Shown here piece after piece: positions 28,210 to 37,841 of a stretch of 64,000 nucleotides of DNA (position 1 is its first letter; every line of letters starts with the position of its first letter). The notes beneath the pieces are model-generated. The model saw only the letters and a list, made by a program, of their open reading frames with translations, was not told where the DNA came from and did no database searches. The stretch lies in assembly GCF_004101245.1 (NCBI RefSeq), contig NZ_SCIN01000003.1, positions 310,001-374,000 on the forward strand, written 5' to 3'. A program made the translations under genes and the position numbers. The stretch is from Sphingomonas sp. UV9. GTDB taxonomy: Bacteria; Pseudomonadota; Alphaproteobacteria; Sphingomonadales; Sphingomonadaceae.

Positions 28210-29079
28210 TCAGCGGCTCCAGCGCGCCCAGATTGCTGTCGGTAGCACCAACCCGCGCGCTTCCTCGCGAACACCGAGTTCGCCGACCTCGATCTTGCCC
28301 GGCAGATCCGCGAAAACCTGGTTCAGCAATTCGCCGATCGCCAGCGCCGACATCCGCACCGCGTAGACCGTCAGGAACAGGAAACGCGAATTCTCGTCGA
28401 GCAGTTTCCGGCAATCGGCGATGAGCTTCGGCAGGTCTTCCTCCAGCCGCCAGACCTCGCCCTCCGGCCCGCGACCATATTTCGGCGGGTCGAGCAGGAT
28501 GCCGTCATAACGCCGCCCGCGCCGCACCTCGCGCGCGACGAACTTCGCCGCGTCGTCGGTCATCCAGCGGATCGGCGCGTCGGCCATGCCCGACAGCTTG
28601 GCGTTGGCCTTGGCCGCCTCGACCGACTTCTTCGACGCATCGACATGGACCATGCGGACACCCTTGGTCGCCATCGCCAGCGTGCCGACGCCGGTATAGC
28701 CGAACAGGTTCATGCACTCGGGACTGTCGAGCCCGGCGACGCGTTCGCGCATCCAGCTCCACACCGGCGCCATGTCGGGGAAGAAACCGAGGTGGCGGAA
28801 CGGCGTGGTCTGCGCGGTGTAGGAGACCTCGTTCCACTTGAGCGTCCAGCCTTCGCGGGGGACGGGCTCAGAGAATTCCCAGCGACCGCCGCCATCCTCG
28901 TCCGAGCCGGGCACGAACTCGCCCTGCGCGGTCCAGTCGGTCGAGGCGGGCGCCCACATCGCCTGCGGTTCGGGGCGGATGAAGCGGAAGCGGCCATAGC
29001 GTTCGAGCTTCTTGCCGTGGCCCGAATCGATCAGGCCGTAATCCGCCCACGGTTCGCCGATGAGGGTGTCGAGCTTCAT
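28210..29079 (-). CDS. Class I SAM-dependent (rRNA-type) methyltransferase
   Basis: 289 residues. The Rossmann methyltransferase core shows motif I MNLFGYTGVGTLAMATKG, the acidic loop VHVDASKKSVEAAKANAKL and motif IV LLDPPKYGRG. This DPPKYGRG form belongs to the COG1092/RlmI-like family, suggesting a 23S rRNA base substrate, although the N-terminal PUA domain of RlmI is absent. Its ATG overlaps the thrC stop (ATGA), so it is translated after thrC. Confidence 0.88.
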   Translation of the reverse strand: MKLDTLIGEPWADYGLIDSGHGKKLERYGRFRFIRPEPQAMWAPASTDWTAQGEFVPGSDEDGGGRWEFSEPVPREGWTLKWNEVSYTAQTTPFRHLGFFPDMAPVWSWMRERVAGLDSPECMNLFGYTGVGTLAMATKGVRMVHVDASKKSVEAAKANAKLSGMADAPIRWMTDDAAKFVAREVRRGRRYDGILLDPPKYGRGPEGEVWRLEEDLPKLIADCRKLLDENSRFLFLTVYAVRMSALAIGELLNQVFADLPGKIEVGELGVREEARGLVLPTAIWARWSR

Positions 29080-30476
29080 GCCGAGGGTGTTGCCCGTTCG
29101 GCGATGTACGCCGTGATCGCGTCGAACGTTGCAGGCAGCGTCGCGTACCGCTCCTCCCGCTGGAACAGATCGCCGACGCGCGCAGGCAGCGACGGACGCA
29201 CGCCGGTCGCGCGCTCTACCGCGTCACCGAACTTGGCGGGGTGTGCGGTCGCCAAGGTCACCATCGGCACGCCGGCGGGCAGCTCGGTGCGCAGCGCGGC
29301 GGCGAGGCCGATCGCGGTATGCGGGTCGATCACCTGCCCCGCGCGGTCATGCGCCCAGCGCATCGCCAGCGTCATGTCGTCGAGGTCGACGCGGTCGCTC
29401 TGGAACAGCGCGGAGGCGCCCTGTGACTGCGCGTTGGTGAGCCGCATCGCCCCCGACGCCTCGAAGCCTGCCATCTGTGCAGCCAGCGCGGCGCCATCGC
29501 GGTCGCCGAGGTCGAACAACAGGCGCTCGAAGTTCGAGCTGACCTGGATATCCATCGACGGGGTCGGGGTCTGGCGGACGCCGCCCTTCGAATAATCGCC
29601 GCTGCTGAGCGCGCGGTGGAGGATGTCGTTGACGTTGGTCGCGACCACCAGCTTGGCGACCGGGAGCCCCATCTTCGCCGCGACATAGCCGGCGAAGACG
29701 TCGCCGAAATTGCCGGTCGGCACCGAAAACGCGACTTCGCGATCGGGCGCCCCCAGGCGGACCGCAGCGTAGAAAAAATACACCACCTGCGCCATCAACC
29801 GCGCCCAGTTGATCGAGTTCACCGCCGACAGGGCGAACCGGTCCGAGAAGGCGGGGTCGTTGAACATCGCCTTCACGAGCGCCTGCGCGTCGTCGAAGCT
29901 GCCCTCGATCGCGATATTGTAGACATTGGGGCTGAGCACCGTGGTCATTTGACGGCGCTGCACGTCGGAGATGCGGCCGACCGGGTGGAGCATGAAGATG
30001 TCGATGCCCTCGCGCCCCGCCACCGCGTCGATCGCCGCCGAACCGGTGTCGCCGCTGGTCGCGCCGACGATGGTCAAGCGCTTGTCCGTGCCCGCGAGGA
30101 AGCGCTCGAAGAACAGCCCGAGCAGCTGGAGCGCGACGTCCTTGAACGCGAGCGTTGGTCCGTGGAAGAGTTCGAGCAGCCACTGGTCGTGGTCGAGCTG
30201 GACCAGCGGCGTCACGGCCGCATGCGAGAAACGGCCATACGCCTGGTCGCAGAGCGCCTTGAGCTCTTCGCGGGTCATCGCGTCGCCGACGAACGGCGTC
30301 ATTACCGCGACGGCGGTGTCGGCGTAGGACAATCCGGCAAGCGCGGCGATCTCGTCGCGCGTCATCGTCGGCCATGCCTCGGGGAGGTACAGGCCGCCAT
30401 CGGAGGCGAGGCCGGCAAGCGTCGCCGCTTCGAAATCGAGGACGGGCGCCGAGCCGCGGGTGCTGATGTAACGCAT
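29076..30476 (-). CDS. thrC: Threonine synthase
   Basis: 466 residues; PLP enzyme converting O-phosphohomoserine to threonine. N-terminal MRYISTRGSAPVLDFEAATLAGLASDGGLYLPE and the PLP lysine in ELFHGPTLAFKDVALQLLG are diagnostic, as is VGATSGDTGSAAIDA. ATG 30476 begins at the family N-terminus; the longer upstream frame has no homology. The last gene pair of a minus-strand run that starts with the cytochrome oxidase genes; a family C repeat separates it from SURF1. Confidence 0.97.
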   Translation of the reverse strand: MRYISTRGSAPVLDFEAATLAGLASDGGLYLPEAWPTMTRDEIAALAGLSYADTAVAVMTPFVGDAMTREELKALCDQAYGRFSHAAVTPLVQLDHDQWLLELFHGPTLAFKDVALQLLGLFFERFLAGTDKRLTIVGATSGDTGSAAIDAVAGREGIDIFMLHPVGRISDVQRRQMTTVLSPNVYNIAIEGSFDDAQALVKAMFNDPAFSDRFALSAVNSINWARLMAQVVYFFYAAVRLGAPDREVAFSVPTGNFGDVFAGYVAAKMGLPVAKLVVATNVNDILHRALSSGDYSKGGVRQTPTPSMDIQVSSNFERLLFDLGDRDGAALAAQMAGFEASGAMRLTNAQSQGASALFQSDRVDLDDMTLAMRWAHDRAGQVIDPHTAIGLAAALRTELPAGVPMVTLATAHPAKFGDAVERATGVRPSLPARVGDLFQREERYATLPATFDAITAYIAERATPSA

Positions 30477-30588
30477 GGCCTGTCGGTTAGCGGGCTGGGC
30501 GGGACGGGACAAGCGTTCGGGTGTCGTGGGGGTGATCTGGTCGCTGGCCACTACCTCTACCAATCCCGATGCGCGCCCACTCCAAATC

Positions 30589-30672
30589 CGTCACCCCAGC
30601 GAAAGCTGGGGTATCCCGCGAGGCAGATGGCGCGTGTCAAACGGGGATATCCCAGCTTTCGCTGGGATGACG
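30589..30672. repeat. Inverted-repeat element, family C
   Basis: 84 bp beginning CGTCACCCCAGCGAAAGCTG and ending CAGCTTTCGCTGGGATGACG. Between SURF1 and thrC. Another copy is at 34610. Confidence 0.9.
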
Positions 30673-30701
30673 GCGGGGCGGGGGGCGGTATTGGAGAACG
30701 G

Positions 30702-31313
30702 CTAGCGGGGCCGCCGGCGCAGCGCGAGCGCGTAGATGATCGCGGCGATGGCGGCGAAGAAGAACCACTGGCCGGCATAGGCGAGGTGGTTGTTCGGGAC
30801 CGACGCGATGTCGGGCTTGCCGTTGGGGCTGAGCCCGGCTTGCGGCGTGTCGGCGACCAGCATCAGGCGCTGCGGCGTGCGATCGAATAGCGATCCGATC
30901 AGCGAGCGGCCGTCGGGGGCGTGGCTGATATAGCCCGAGACTTCGCCGCCGGCCCAGGCGACCTTGGTCATCGGATCGCGCGTGGTGCCGAGCTGCACGA
31001 CCATCCCGGGCCCCTCCGCACCGGTCTTGCACTCCGCGATCGCGCGAAAACCGGATTTGCCGGCGCCGGCGAGCTTGATCGCGGTCGGCTGGAGGCAGAG
31101 GCCGGACGCGCGGCGGAACAGCAGCGTTTCGTCGGGGAAGCGCGGGAACGCCATCGGCGGCTTGGCGGGATTGGCGGCGAGCTGGGCGAGGAACGCGTCC
31201 TTTTTCGGGAGGCGGTCGAGCAACTGCCACAGCCCGAGCCCGATCATCGCCGCGATCGCGAGCGTGACGAGGATGGTCGGGATGATCGGGATGCGTCGTG
31301 CGGGTCGGGTCAC
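30702..31313 (-). CDS. SURF1 family cytochrome oxidase assembly protein
   Basis: 203 residues with TM helices at the N-terminus (PTILVTLAIAAMIGLGLWQL) and C-terminus (WFFFAAIAAIIYALAL), the two-helix plan of SURF1. GLGLWQLLDRLPKKDAFLAQL and VPNNHLAYAGQWFFFA are family motifs. SURF1 helps insert haem a into subunit I. It is shorter than many SURF1 proteins but complete. Its start overlaps the DUF983 stop (ATGA). Confidence 0.92.
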   Translation of the reverse strand: MTRPARRIPIIPTILVTLAIAAMIGLGLWQLLDRLPKKDAFLAQLAANPAKPPMAFPRFPDETLLFRRASGLCLQPTAIKLAGAGKSGFRAIAECKTGAEGPGMVVQLGTTRDPMTKVAWAGGEVSGYISHAPDGRSLIGSLFDRTPQRLMLVADTPQAGLSPNGKPDIASVPNNHLAYAGQWFFFAAIAAIIYALALRRRPR

Positions 31314-31693
31314 GGCTCGATCCGACCTTCACGCGCCGCGTTGCGGTATTCGGCGGACATGAGCGCGCCCTTGGCTGCTCTCAGCGAAAGCACGACACCG
31401 CCGGCTGTGAACGGAATCCAGATCAGCATGTGCACCCAGAGTGGCGGATGGACCTTGAGCTCGAGCATGATCGCGAGCGCGACGACGATCGCGCCGAGAA
31501 TCAGCGTGAGGAACGCGGCCGGGCCGTCGCCGACGTTGAACTTGCTAAAGTCGAGCCCACAGTTCGGGCAGCGATCGGCGAAGTTCGACCATTTCGCAAA
31601 GAGCGTCGGCTTGCCGCAGCGCGGGCACAGGCCTTTCAGCGCGACCTGGGCGATCGAGGGGGCGTTGGCGAGCGGGTATGGGTCGTCGGTCAT
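31310..31693 (-). CDS. DUF983 membrane protein with zinc-ribbon-like cysteines
   Basis: 127 residues. Two CxxC pairs (LCPRCGKPTLF and RCPNCGLDFS) precede two TM helices (AFLTLILGAIVVALAIMLEL and WVHMLIWIPFTAGGVVLSL). DUF983 genes commonly sit between ctaE and SURF1 genes in alphaproteobacteria, suggesting a role in oxidase assembly, but no function is established. It overlaps SURF1 by ATGA. Confidence 0.9.
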   Translation of the reverse strand: MTDDPYPLANAPSIAQVALKGLCPRCGKPTLFAKWSNFADRCPNCGLDFSKFNVGDGPAAFLTLILGAIVVALAIMLELKVHPPLWVHMLIWIPFTAGGVVLSLRAAKGALMSAEYRNAAREGRIEP

Positions 31694-31810
31694 GCCGTCA
31701 TCGCCTCCGTCGCTCGTTTCCCCGAGACGGCGGGAACCCGGACTGGGCTCCCGCCTTCGCGGGAGAACACGGTGGCGGCGGGAGGGTGTACTGATGCCCG
31801 ACCGTTATAC

Positions 31811-31916
31811 ACCACCCCGGCGAATGCCGGGGCCCAATTGGGGAACATTGCTAACCGAGGAGGTCGCTTCGTTACAGCGACCTTTCCAATTGGGCCCCGG
31901 CCTGCGCCGGGGTGGT
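31811..31916. repeat. Inverted-repeat element, family A
   Basis: 106 bp with arms ACCACCCCGGCGAATGCCGG and CCGGCCTGCGCCGGGGTGGT (two mismatches), inner CCCAATTGGG, spacer with CGTTA. It splits the oxidase operon between ctaE and DUF983. Confidence 0.9.
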
Positions 31917-31940
31917 AGCCTTCGGAGCGCGGGTCGACGA

Positions 31941-32867
31941 TCAACCGCCGTGGACGGGGGCGCCCCAGCCGCCCCAGACATAGACGGTGACGAACAGGAA
32001 CAGCCACACGACGTCGACGAAATGCCAGTACCAGGCCGCGGCCTCGAAGCCGAAATGCTGCTTCGGGGTGAAGTCGCCGCGATAGGCGCGGACCAGGCAG
32101 ACGATCAGGAAGATCGTGCCGATGAGCACATGGAAACCGTGGAAGCCGGTCGCCATGAAGAACGCCGCGCCGTAGTTGATCCCCTTGAACGGGAACGGCG
32201 CGTGGACATACTCATACGCCTGGATCGCGCTGAACAGCACGCCGAGGATCACCGTCAGCCACAGGCCCTTGAGCACGCCGTCGCGGTTGCCGACGCCGAT
32301 CAGGCCCCATGCGCCGGTCTTCTCGCCGCCGCGCTGGTTGTGGATCAGCGCGTGGTGCGCCCAGGTTACCGTGGTGCCCGATGTCAGCAGGATCAGCGTG
32401 TTCAGCAGCGGCAGTTCGAACGGGTTGATGACCGTCAGGCCCTTTGGCGGCCACTGTGCGATCATCGCCGCACCGCCCTCGACCGCGCGCGTGACGCTGC
32501 CATCGGCATAGGTCATCGCGGTCGGGAACAGCGAGAAGTCGAAGAACGCCCAGAACCAGCCGACGAAAAACATCACCTCGGAGGCGATGAACAGGATCAT
32601 GCCGTAGCGGAAATGGAGCTGGACGACGGGGGTGTGATCGCCCGCGCGGGCCTCCTGGATGACCTGAGCCCACCAGCTGTAAAAGGTAAACAACAGCCCG
32701 GCGAGGCCGATGAAGAAGATCCAGCCGCCGCCATTGGGCTTGTCGATATGGCCGCCATGCATCCACATGATGCCGCCCACTGCCATGATCAGCGCCGAAA
32801 ACGAGCCGACCAGCGGCCACACGCTCGGCGGCAGGATATGGTAATCATGGTTCTTGGCGCCAGCCAT
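31941..32867 (-). CDS. ctaE: Cytochrome c oxidase subunit III
   Basis: 308 residues with about seven TM helices. YHILPPSVWPLVGSFSAL, HTPVVQLHFRYGMILFIASEVMFFVGWFWAFF, and HFGFEAAAWYWHFVDVVWLFLFVTVYVWG are subunit III signatures. ATG 32867 is preceded by AGGGGAG; an out-of-family N-terminal extension of the frame is not used. Part of the aa3-type oxidase with ctaC and ctaD. Confidence 0.97.
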   Translation of the reverse strand: MAGAKNHDYHILPPSVWPLVGSFSALIMAVGGIMWMHGGHIDKPNGGGWIFFIGLAGLLFTFYSWWAQVIQEARAGDHTPVVQLHFRYGMILFIASEVMFFVGWFWAFFDFSLFPTAMTYADGSVTRAVEGGAAMIAQWPPKGLTVINPFELPLLNTLILLTSGTTVTWAHHALIHNQRGGEKTGAWGLIGVGNRDGVLKGLWLTVILGVLFSAIQAYEYVHAPFPFKGINYGAAFFMATGFHGFHVLIGTIFLIVCLVRAYRGDFTPKQHFGFEAAAWYWHFVDVVWLFLFVTVYVWGGWGAPVHGG

Positions 32868-32896
32868 CGTAACTCCCCTAGTCGTTTTGCCGCACC

Positions 32897-33448
32897 CTAG
32901 CTTGCGATTTTCGCGGAATCCACCGGGTAAAACGTATAGCTGAGCGTGATCGTCTGGATATCGGCCGCGTCCGGGTCCGTCAGGATCTTCGGATCGACGA
33001 AGAAGATCACCGGCATCCGCGCGGTCTCGCCGGGCTTGAGCGTCTGCTGGGTGAAGCAGAAACACTGGATCTTGGTGAAATACTTCCCGGCCTGCGCGGG
33101 CTGGACGTTGAAGGTCGCGGTACCCGTCAGCGGCTTGTCCGACGTGTTGGTCGCGGTGAAGAACGCCATGTCGCGCGCGCCGATATCGATCGTGTCGGAC
33201 CGAAGCTCGGGCTTGAACTTCCACGGCAGCTTGGGGCTGACGTTGGTGTCGAAATCGACCGTGATCTTGTGATCGACCGCGCCGGGCGCGACGAGCCCGC
33301 GCTGGGTCGTGCCGTTGAGGCCGGTGACCGAGCAGAACAGCCGGTAGAGCGGCACGCTGGCCCAGGCGAGCCCGGTCATGAAGCAGATGAAGAGCACCGC
33401 GAGCGCCGCCGTGCGGTTGGTGCGCGACATGCCTTTCAGGAACGCCAT
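32897..33448 (-). CDS. ctaG: Cytochrome c oxidase assembly protein CtaG (Cox11)
   Basis: 183 residues; copper chaperone that delivers Cu to CuB. One N-terminal TM helix (TAALAVLFICFMTGLAWASVPLYRLFC), then a periplasmic immunoglobulin-like domain with the copper motif CFCFTQQ. Its ATG overlaps the stop of the 48-aa gene (TGATG), and it is 29 bp upstream of ctaE. Confidence 0.96.
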   Translation of the reverse strand: MAFLKGMSRTNRTAALAVLFICFMTGLAWASVPLYRLFCSVTGLNGTTQRGLVAPGAVDHKITVDFDTNVSPKLPWKFKPELRSDTIDIGARDMAFFTATNTSDKPLTGTATFNVQPAQAGKYFTKIQCFCFTQQTLKPGETARMPVIFFVDPKILTDPDAADIQTITLSYTFYPVDSAKIAS

Positions 33449-33594
33449 CAGTGCGGCATCCCCGCGCGGATCTTGGCGATCGAGATGGCGAAGATCAGGA
33501 TGACGAACGCACCAAGCAGCAACGCCATGACACGCGCGCGACCCCGCTGGCGGCTGCGGATCAGGTCGGCCTGGTTCGGGTCCGACGGCGTCAT
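33448..33594 (-). CDS. 48-aa oxidase-operon membrane protein (CoxF-like)
   Basis: A short gene between ctaB and ctaG, overlapping both (ATGA with the ctaB stop, TGATG with the ctaG start). The product has a charged N-terminus ([13 protein letters not shown]) and one TM helix ([17 protein letters not shown]). Position and size match the small CoxF-type proteins found here in many alphaproteobacteria. Function unknown; it probably stabilises or assembles the oxidase. Confidence 0.82.
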   Translation of the reverse strand: MTPSDPNQADLIRSRQRGRARVMALLLGAFVILIFAISIAKIRAGMPH

Positions 33595-34490
33595 GCGAAC
33601 CACCGGTCGACGACCAGCGCGCCGAACATCACGAACAGATACAGGATCGAGTATTTGAACAAGGCCTTCTCCGGTTTCATCGCATCGTCGGCATGCGTGG
33701 TGCGCTTGGCGACGCGGACGGCGAGCAGCGCGAACCAGCCGGTCAGCAGGATCGCGGCGATGCCGTAGATCGCGCCGGTCAGGCCGAGCGGCCAGGGCAG
33801 GATCGCGACCGCCGCCATCGGGATCGTGTACAGGCCGATCTGAGTCCGCGTGGTCCGCTCGCCCGCGACGACCGGCAGCATCGGCACCCCCGCGGCGGCG
33901 TAATCGCTCTTCATGAACAGCGCGAGCGCCCAGAAATGCGGGGGCGTCCACAGGAACACGAACAGGAACAGCAGGACGGGGAGCAACGCGACGTCGCCGG
34001 TCGCCGCCGCCCAGCCGATCAGCGGCGGGAACGCGCCGGCTGCACCACCGATGACGATGTTCTGCGGCGTGCGGCGCTTGAGCCAGACGGTATAGACGAG
34101 GACGTAGAACAGGATCGAGACGGTCAGGATCGCGGCCGCGACCGCGTTGACCGCGAACCCCATGAAAAGGACCGAGAACGCACCGAGGCCGACGCCGAAA
34201 TGCAGCGCCGCCTGACGATCCATCCGGCCATCGGGGAGGGGACGCTTCTGCGTGCGGCGCATGACCGCGTCGATGTCCGACTCGTACCATTGGTTGAGCG
34301 CCCCCGCCGCACCGGCGCCAAGCGCGATGCAGAGGATCGCGGTGAAGCCGATGACCGGATGTACGCCGACCGGGGCGGCCAGCATGCCGCAAAGACCGGT
34401 GAAGACGACCAGCGTCATCACGCGCGGCTTGGTCAGCGCGAGGAAATCGCGCCAATGCGCCGGTGGCAGGAGGGGGGTGGCAGGAGTCAT
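33591..34490 (-). CDS. ctaB: Haem O synthase (protohaem IX farnesyltransferase)
   Basis: 299 residues, UbiA-type membrane prenyltransferase with about nine TM helices. [19 protein letters not shown], the first Asp-rich motif [21 protein letters not shown] and the second loop region [30 protein letters not shown] are diagnostic. It farnesylates haem b on the way to haem a for the oxidase. It overlaps the 48-aa gene by ATGA. Confidence 0.96.
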   Translation of the reverse strand: MTPATPLLPPAHWRDFLALTKPRVMTLVVFTGLCGMLAAPVGVHPVIGFTAILCIALGAGAAGALNQWYESDIDAVMRRTQKRPLPDGRMDRQAALHFGVGLGAFSVLFMGFAVNAVAAAILTVSILFYVLVYTVWLKRRTPQNIVIGGAAGAFPPLIGWAAATGDVALLPVLLFLFVFLWTPPHFWALALFMKSDYAAAGVPMLPVVAGERTTRTQIGLYTIPMAAVAILPWPLGLTGAIYGIAAILLTGWFALLAVRVAKRTTHADDAMKPEKALFKYSILYLFVMFGALVVDRWFA

Positions 34491-34609
34491 GGTTCGGGTA
34501 CGCTATACGCGTTGCGGCGCACGTCGGAAAGCCTCCGCGTCGTGATGGTTCAAGGGGTTGGGCGGACGCTCGGCACGGCGTCGGGGTGGGTTACCATCGC
34601 AGCCCAACC

Positions 34610-34693
34610 CGTCATCCCAGCGGAAGCTGGGATCTCCCACCGCGACTCCCGCCCCGCGCCAAACGGGAGACCCCTGCTTTCGCTGGGGTGACG
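34610..34693. repeat. Inverted-repeat element, family C
   Basis: 84 bp starting CGTCATCCCAGCGGAAGCTG and ending TTTCGCTGGGGTGACG. Same length as the copy at 30589. Confidence 0.88.
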
Positions 34694-34797
34694 GCATCGA
34701 GGTTGGGGGCGCTGGCTTTTTCAGGCTTCAGCGCATGGGCTCGCTCGCGGCTCTACCGGATAGCCCAGTAGCAGGACCCTGCAAGATCGGCGAACGG

Positions 34798-34830
34798 CCC
34801 ACCCCCACGTCAGGATGACGTGGGGGTGGG
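34798..34830. repeat. Perfect 15-bp hairpin
   Basis: CCCACCCCCACGTCA and TGACGTGGGGGTGGG are perfectly complementary around GGA. No T-run follows on either strand, so it is a structural element rather than a classical terminator. Confidence 0.7.
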
Positions 34831-34875
34831 GGTATGGGGATAACGTTGACACCACCAGACGAAAACCGCCGCAAA

Positions 34876-34908
34876 ACGAAAAACGCCCCGGGTTTCCCCG
34901 AGGCGTTC
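34876..34908 (-). terminator. Intrinsic terminator of ctaC-ctaD
   Basis: On the minus strand AACGCCTCGGGG pairs with CCCGGGGCGTT around AAA (one bulge or mismatch), followed by TTTTCG. It lies about 95 bp after the ctaD stop. A second hairpin, CGACACGGG/CCCGTGTCG (34926-34950), stands between. Confidence 0.82.
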
Positions 34909-35002
34909 TCCTGCTTGGCTGGCCCCGACACGGGCGTAAATCCCGTGTCGTCGGACGCGGCGTTGCCGCGCCGGGCGGGGGCCTGATGGCCCTTTCTCCG
35001 CC

Positions 35003-36667
35003 TTAATCGATCTTCGGCAGCGTCTCGAACTGGTGGTATGGCGGCGGCGAGGAGATCGTCCACTCCAGCGTCGTCGCGCCTTCGCCCCAGGGATTGTCGC
35101 CGGCCGGCTTGCCCGCGATCATCGACCAGATCAGGTTGACGAAGAACACCACCATGCCCGCACCCATGATCATGTAGCCGACCGAGGCCACCGTGTTCCA
35201 ATGCTCGTATTCCGGCGTGTAGTCCGGAATACGGCGCGGCATGCCCTGCAGGCCGAGGAAGTGCATCGGGAAGAACATCACGTTCACGCCGATGAAGAAC
35301 ACCCAGAAGTGCAGCTGGCCGAGGAACTCGTTGTACATCTTGCCCGACATTTTCGGGAACCAGTAATAGAAGCCGGCGAACAGCGAGAAGACCGCACCCA
35401 GCGACAGCACGTAGTGGAAATGCGCCACCACGTAGTACGTGTCCTGCATGTAGTCGTCGATGCCACCATTGGCGAGCACCACGCCGGTCACGCCGCCGAC
35501 GGTGAACATGAAGATGAATCCGATCGACCACACCATCGGCGTCTTGAAGGTCAGCGAACCGCCCCACATCGTCGCGATCCACGAGAAGATCTTGATGCCG
35601 GTCGGCACCGCGATGACCATCGTCGCCGCGGTGAAGTACATCTTGGTGTTCACGCTGAGACCGGTGGTGAACATGTGGTGCGCCCACACGACGAACCCGA
35701 CCACGCCGATCGCGACCATCGCATAGGCCATGCCGAGATAGCCGAAGACGGGCTTGCGGCTGAACGTCGAGATGATCTGGCTGACGATGCCGAAGCCCGG
35801 CAGGATCATGATGTAGACTTCGGGATGGCCGAAGAACCAGAACAGATGCTGGTAGAGGACGGGATCGCCGCCGCCGGCCGGATCGAAGAAGGTCGTGCCG
35901 AAATTGCGATCGGTCAGCAGCATCGTGATCGCGGCTGCGAGCACCGGCAGCGCCAGCAGCAGCAGGAACGCGGTGACGAGCATCGACCAGACGAACAGCG
36001 GCATCTTGTGCAGCGTCATGCCCGGCGCGCGCATGTTGAAGATCGTCGTGATGAAGTTGATCGCGCCGAGGATCGACGACGCGCCGGCCAGATGCAGCGC
36101 GAGGATCGCCATGTCGGTCGACGGCCCAGGCTCGCCGTACGTCGAGAGCGGGGCGTAGAGCGTCCAGCCGTTACCAGCACCTCCGAAGAACGGCGAGGCG
36201 AGCAGCAGCGTGAAGGCGGGGATCAGCAGCCAGAACGACACGTTGTTCATGCGCGGGAACGCCATGTCGGGCGCGCCGATCATGATCGGCACGAACCAGT
36301 TGCCGAAACCACCGACCATCGCCGGCATGACCATGAAGAACACCATGATCAGCCCGTGCGCGGTGATGAGCACGTTCCAGAGATGGAGCGATTCATCGAG
36401 GCTGGCGCTGCCGCCATGGAGCATCGACGCCCAGCCCTGGAGATACTGGATGCCCGGATGCGCCAGCTCGGCGCGCATGAGCCCCGAGACCGAGCCGCCG
36501 ATGATCCCCGCGACGATCGCGAAGATCAGGTACAGCGTGCCGATGTCCTTGTGGTTGGTCGACATGAACCAACGCGCGAAGAAGCCCGGCTTGTGATCGG
36601 TATCGTGATGATGATCGTGCGCGTCGTGGCTTACGAACGCCGACGGATTGAGAGCGGTGTCGGTCAT
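35003..36667 (-). CDS. ctaD: Cytochrome c oxidase subunit I
   Basis: 554 residues, 12 TM helices; contains haem a and the haem a3-CuB centre of the proton pump. Signatures are [42 protein letters not shown], the CuB/Tyr helix [23 protein letters not shown], the K-channel region, and [19 protein letters not shown] with haem ligands. The start is one base after the ctaC stop. A terminator follows it. Confidence 0.98.
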   Translation of the reverse strand: MTDTALNPSAFVSHDAHDHHHDTDHKPGFFARWFMSTNHKDIGTLYLIFAIVAGIIGGSVSGLMRAELAHPGIQYLQGWASMLHGGSASLDESLHLWNVLITAHGLIMVFFMVMPAMVGGFGNWFVPIMIGAPDMAFPRMNNVSFWLLIPAFTLLLASPFFGGAGNGWTLYAPLSTYGEPGPSTDMAILALHLAGASSILGAINFITTIFNMRAPGMTLHKMPLFVWSMLVTAFLLLLALPVLAAAITMLLTDRNFGTTFFDPAGGGDPVLYQHLFWFFGHPEVYIMILPGFGIVSQIISTFSRKPVFGYLGMAYAMVAIGVVGFVVWAHHMFTTGLSVNTKMYFTAATMVIAVPTGIKIFSWIATMWGGSLTFKTPMVWSIGFIFMFTVGGVTGVVLANGGIDDYMQDTYYVVAHFHYVLSLGAVFSLFAGFYYWFPKMSGKMYNEFLGQLHFWVFFIGVNVMFFPMHFLGLQGMPRRIPDYTPEYEHWNTVASVGYMIMGAGMVVFFVNLIWSMIAGKPAGDNPWGEGATTLEWTISSPPPYHQFETLPKID

Positions 36668-36668
36668 C

Positions 36669-37841
36669 TTACAGTCCCGCGTTGCCGGCGCCGGCCGGGT
36701 TTGAGGTGGCGCCCTGCGTCGTCGCGGGGGCTGCGGTGGTCACGTTTTCGACGGGGCCGGTCGCGTTGGCGGTTTCCGCGGCCTCCTCGACCTTCGCCGC
36801 GGAGCCGTCGGCGCCGGGCTGCGGGATGACCTTGTCGGAGGCCTTGCCCGGGGTCGGCATCGTGCCGCCCTTGGCGCGGACCCAGGCTGCATATTCGGCG
36901 GGCGGAACGGCCTCGACCGCGATCGGCATATAGCCGTGGCGCGCGCCGCACAGTTCGGAGCACTGGCCGAAATACAGGCCGGGCTTGTCGATCGTGAAGC
37001 TCGTCTCGTTCAGGCGGCCTGGGATCGCGTCGAGCTTGATCCAGAACGCCGGGACTGCCCAGCTGTGGATCACGTCGTTCGACGTCGTGATCAGGCGGAT
37101 CGGCACGCCGACCGGGAGGACGATGCGGTTGTCGGTGGCGAGCAGCTTGGGGCCGTCCGCGTCGGTACGGGCACGCTCGCCCGCGGCGACCTCACCCTTT
37201 TCCTTCAGCATGTTGGCGGTGATCTCGAAGCCGCCATTGTCGGGATACTGGTACGTCCAATACCATTGGTTGCCGATCGCTTTCAGCGTCACGGCACCCG
37301 ATGGCGCGGGCTTGAACTGTGCCTGCAGCAGGCCGATCGAGGGGACCGCGATCAGCACGAGGATCACGACCGGCGCGAGCGTCCAGATGATCTCGATAAA
37401 GGTGTTGTGGCTCGTCTTCGACGGCACCGGGTTGGCGGCGCGGCGATAGCGGAACGACACCCAGAACAGCAGCAGCAGGACGAGCAGCGAGATGATCGTG
37501 ATCGTCGGCACCAGGATCGAATTGTGCATCCAGTGGGCGAACTGACCGTTCTTGGTCACCTGTGGCTGGAGGCCGAACAGGCCGTCGGTCGGCTGGCCGA
37601 TCATCGGCTTGGCCGTCATCGCGGGCGCACCGTCCATCGCGAGTTCGGGGCTGGACGGGTTGGCGGTCGGCGTCGCGGCCGACGTGGTCGGCGCGGTGTT
37701 GGACACGCCGCCCGGCGCTGCCGCTGCCTGCGGTGCCGCTGGCTGGCCCGCGGGCTGGGCCGCCTGCCCGGCGACACCACCGAGACTCGCCAGTGCGAGC
37801 CCCGCTGCCATCGCAAATCCTCTCATCCCCATCTTGCGCAT
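36669..37841 (-). CDS. ctaC: Cytochrome c oxidase subunit II with long tails
   Basis: 390 residues, longer than the usual 260-300. A signal peptide ([19 protein letters not shown]) precedes about 60 low-complexity Ala/Pro/Thr residues, then two TM helices ([44 protein letters not shown]) and the CuA cupredoxin domain ([45 protein letters not shown]). After the CuA domain comes another 60-residue Ala/Thr/Pro/Glu tail (about 332-390) with no cytochrome c CxxCH motif. First gene of the oxidase run. Confidence 0.97.
   Translation of the reverse strand: MRKMGMRGFAMAAGLALASLGGVAGQAAQPAGQPAAPQAAAAPGGVSNTAPTTSAATPTANPSSPELAMDGAPAMTAKPMIGQPTDGLFGLQPQVTKNGQFAHWMHNSILVPTITIISLLVLLLLFWVSFRYRRAANPVPSKTSHNTFIEIIWTLAPVVILVLIAVPSIGLLQAQFKPAPSGAVTLKAIGNQWYWTYQYPDNGGFEITANMLKEKGEVAAGERARTDADGPKLLATDNRIVLPVGVPIRLITTSNDVIHSWAVPAFWIKLDAIPGRLNETSFTIDKPGLYFGQCSELCGARHGYMPIAVEAVPPAEYAAWVRAKGGTMPTPGKASDKVIPQPGADGSAAKVEEAAETANATGPVENVTTAAPATTQGATSNPAGAGNAGL

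Larger units (their letters stand above)
34491..35002. other. 512-bp non-coding gap inside the oxidase run
   Basis: Between ctaD and ctaB. It holds the ctaD terminator (34876-34908), two further hairpins (34798-34830 and 34926-34950) and the family C repeat 34610-34693. No gene seen. The terminator implies that ctaB onward needs its own promoter here. Confidence 0.7.

Noticed and set aside
35033..36829. Long plus-strand open frame over ctaD
   Set aside because: Antisense of cytochrome oxidase subunit I; product is His/Arg/Asp-rich with no recognisable fold.
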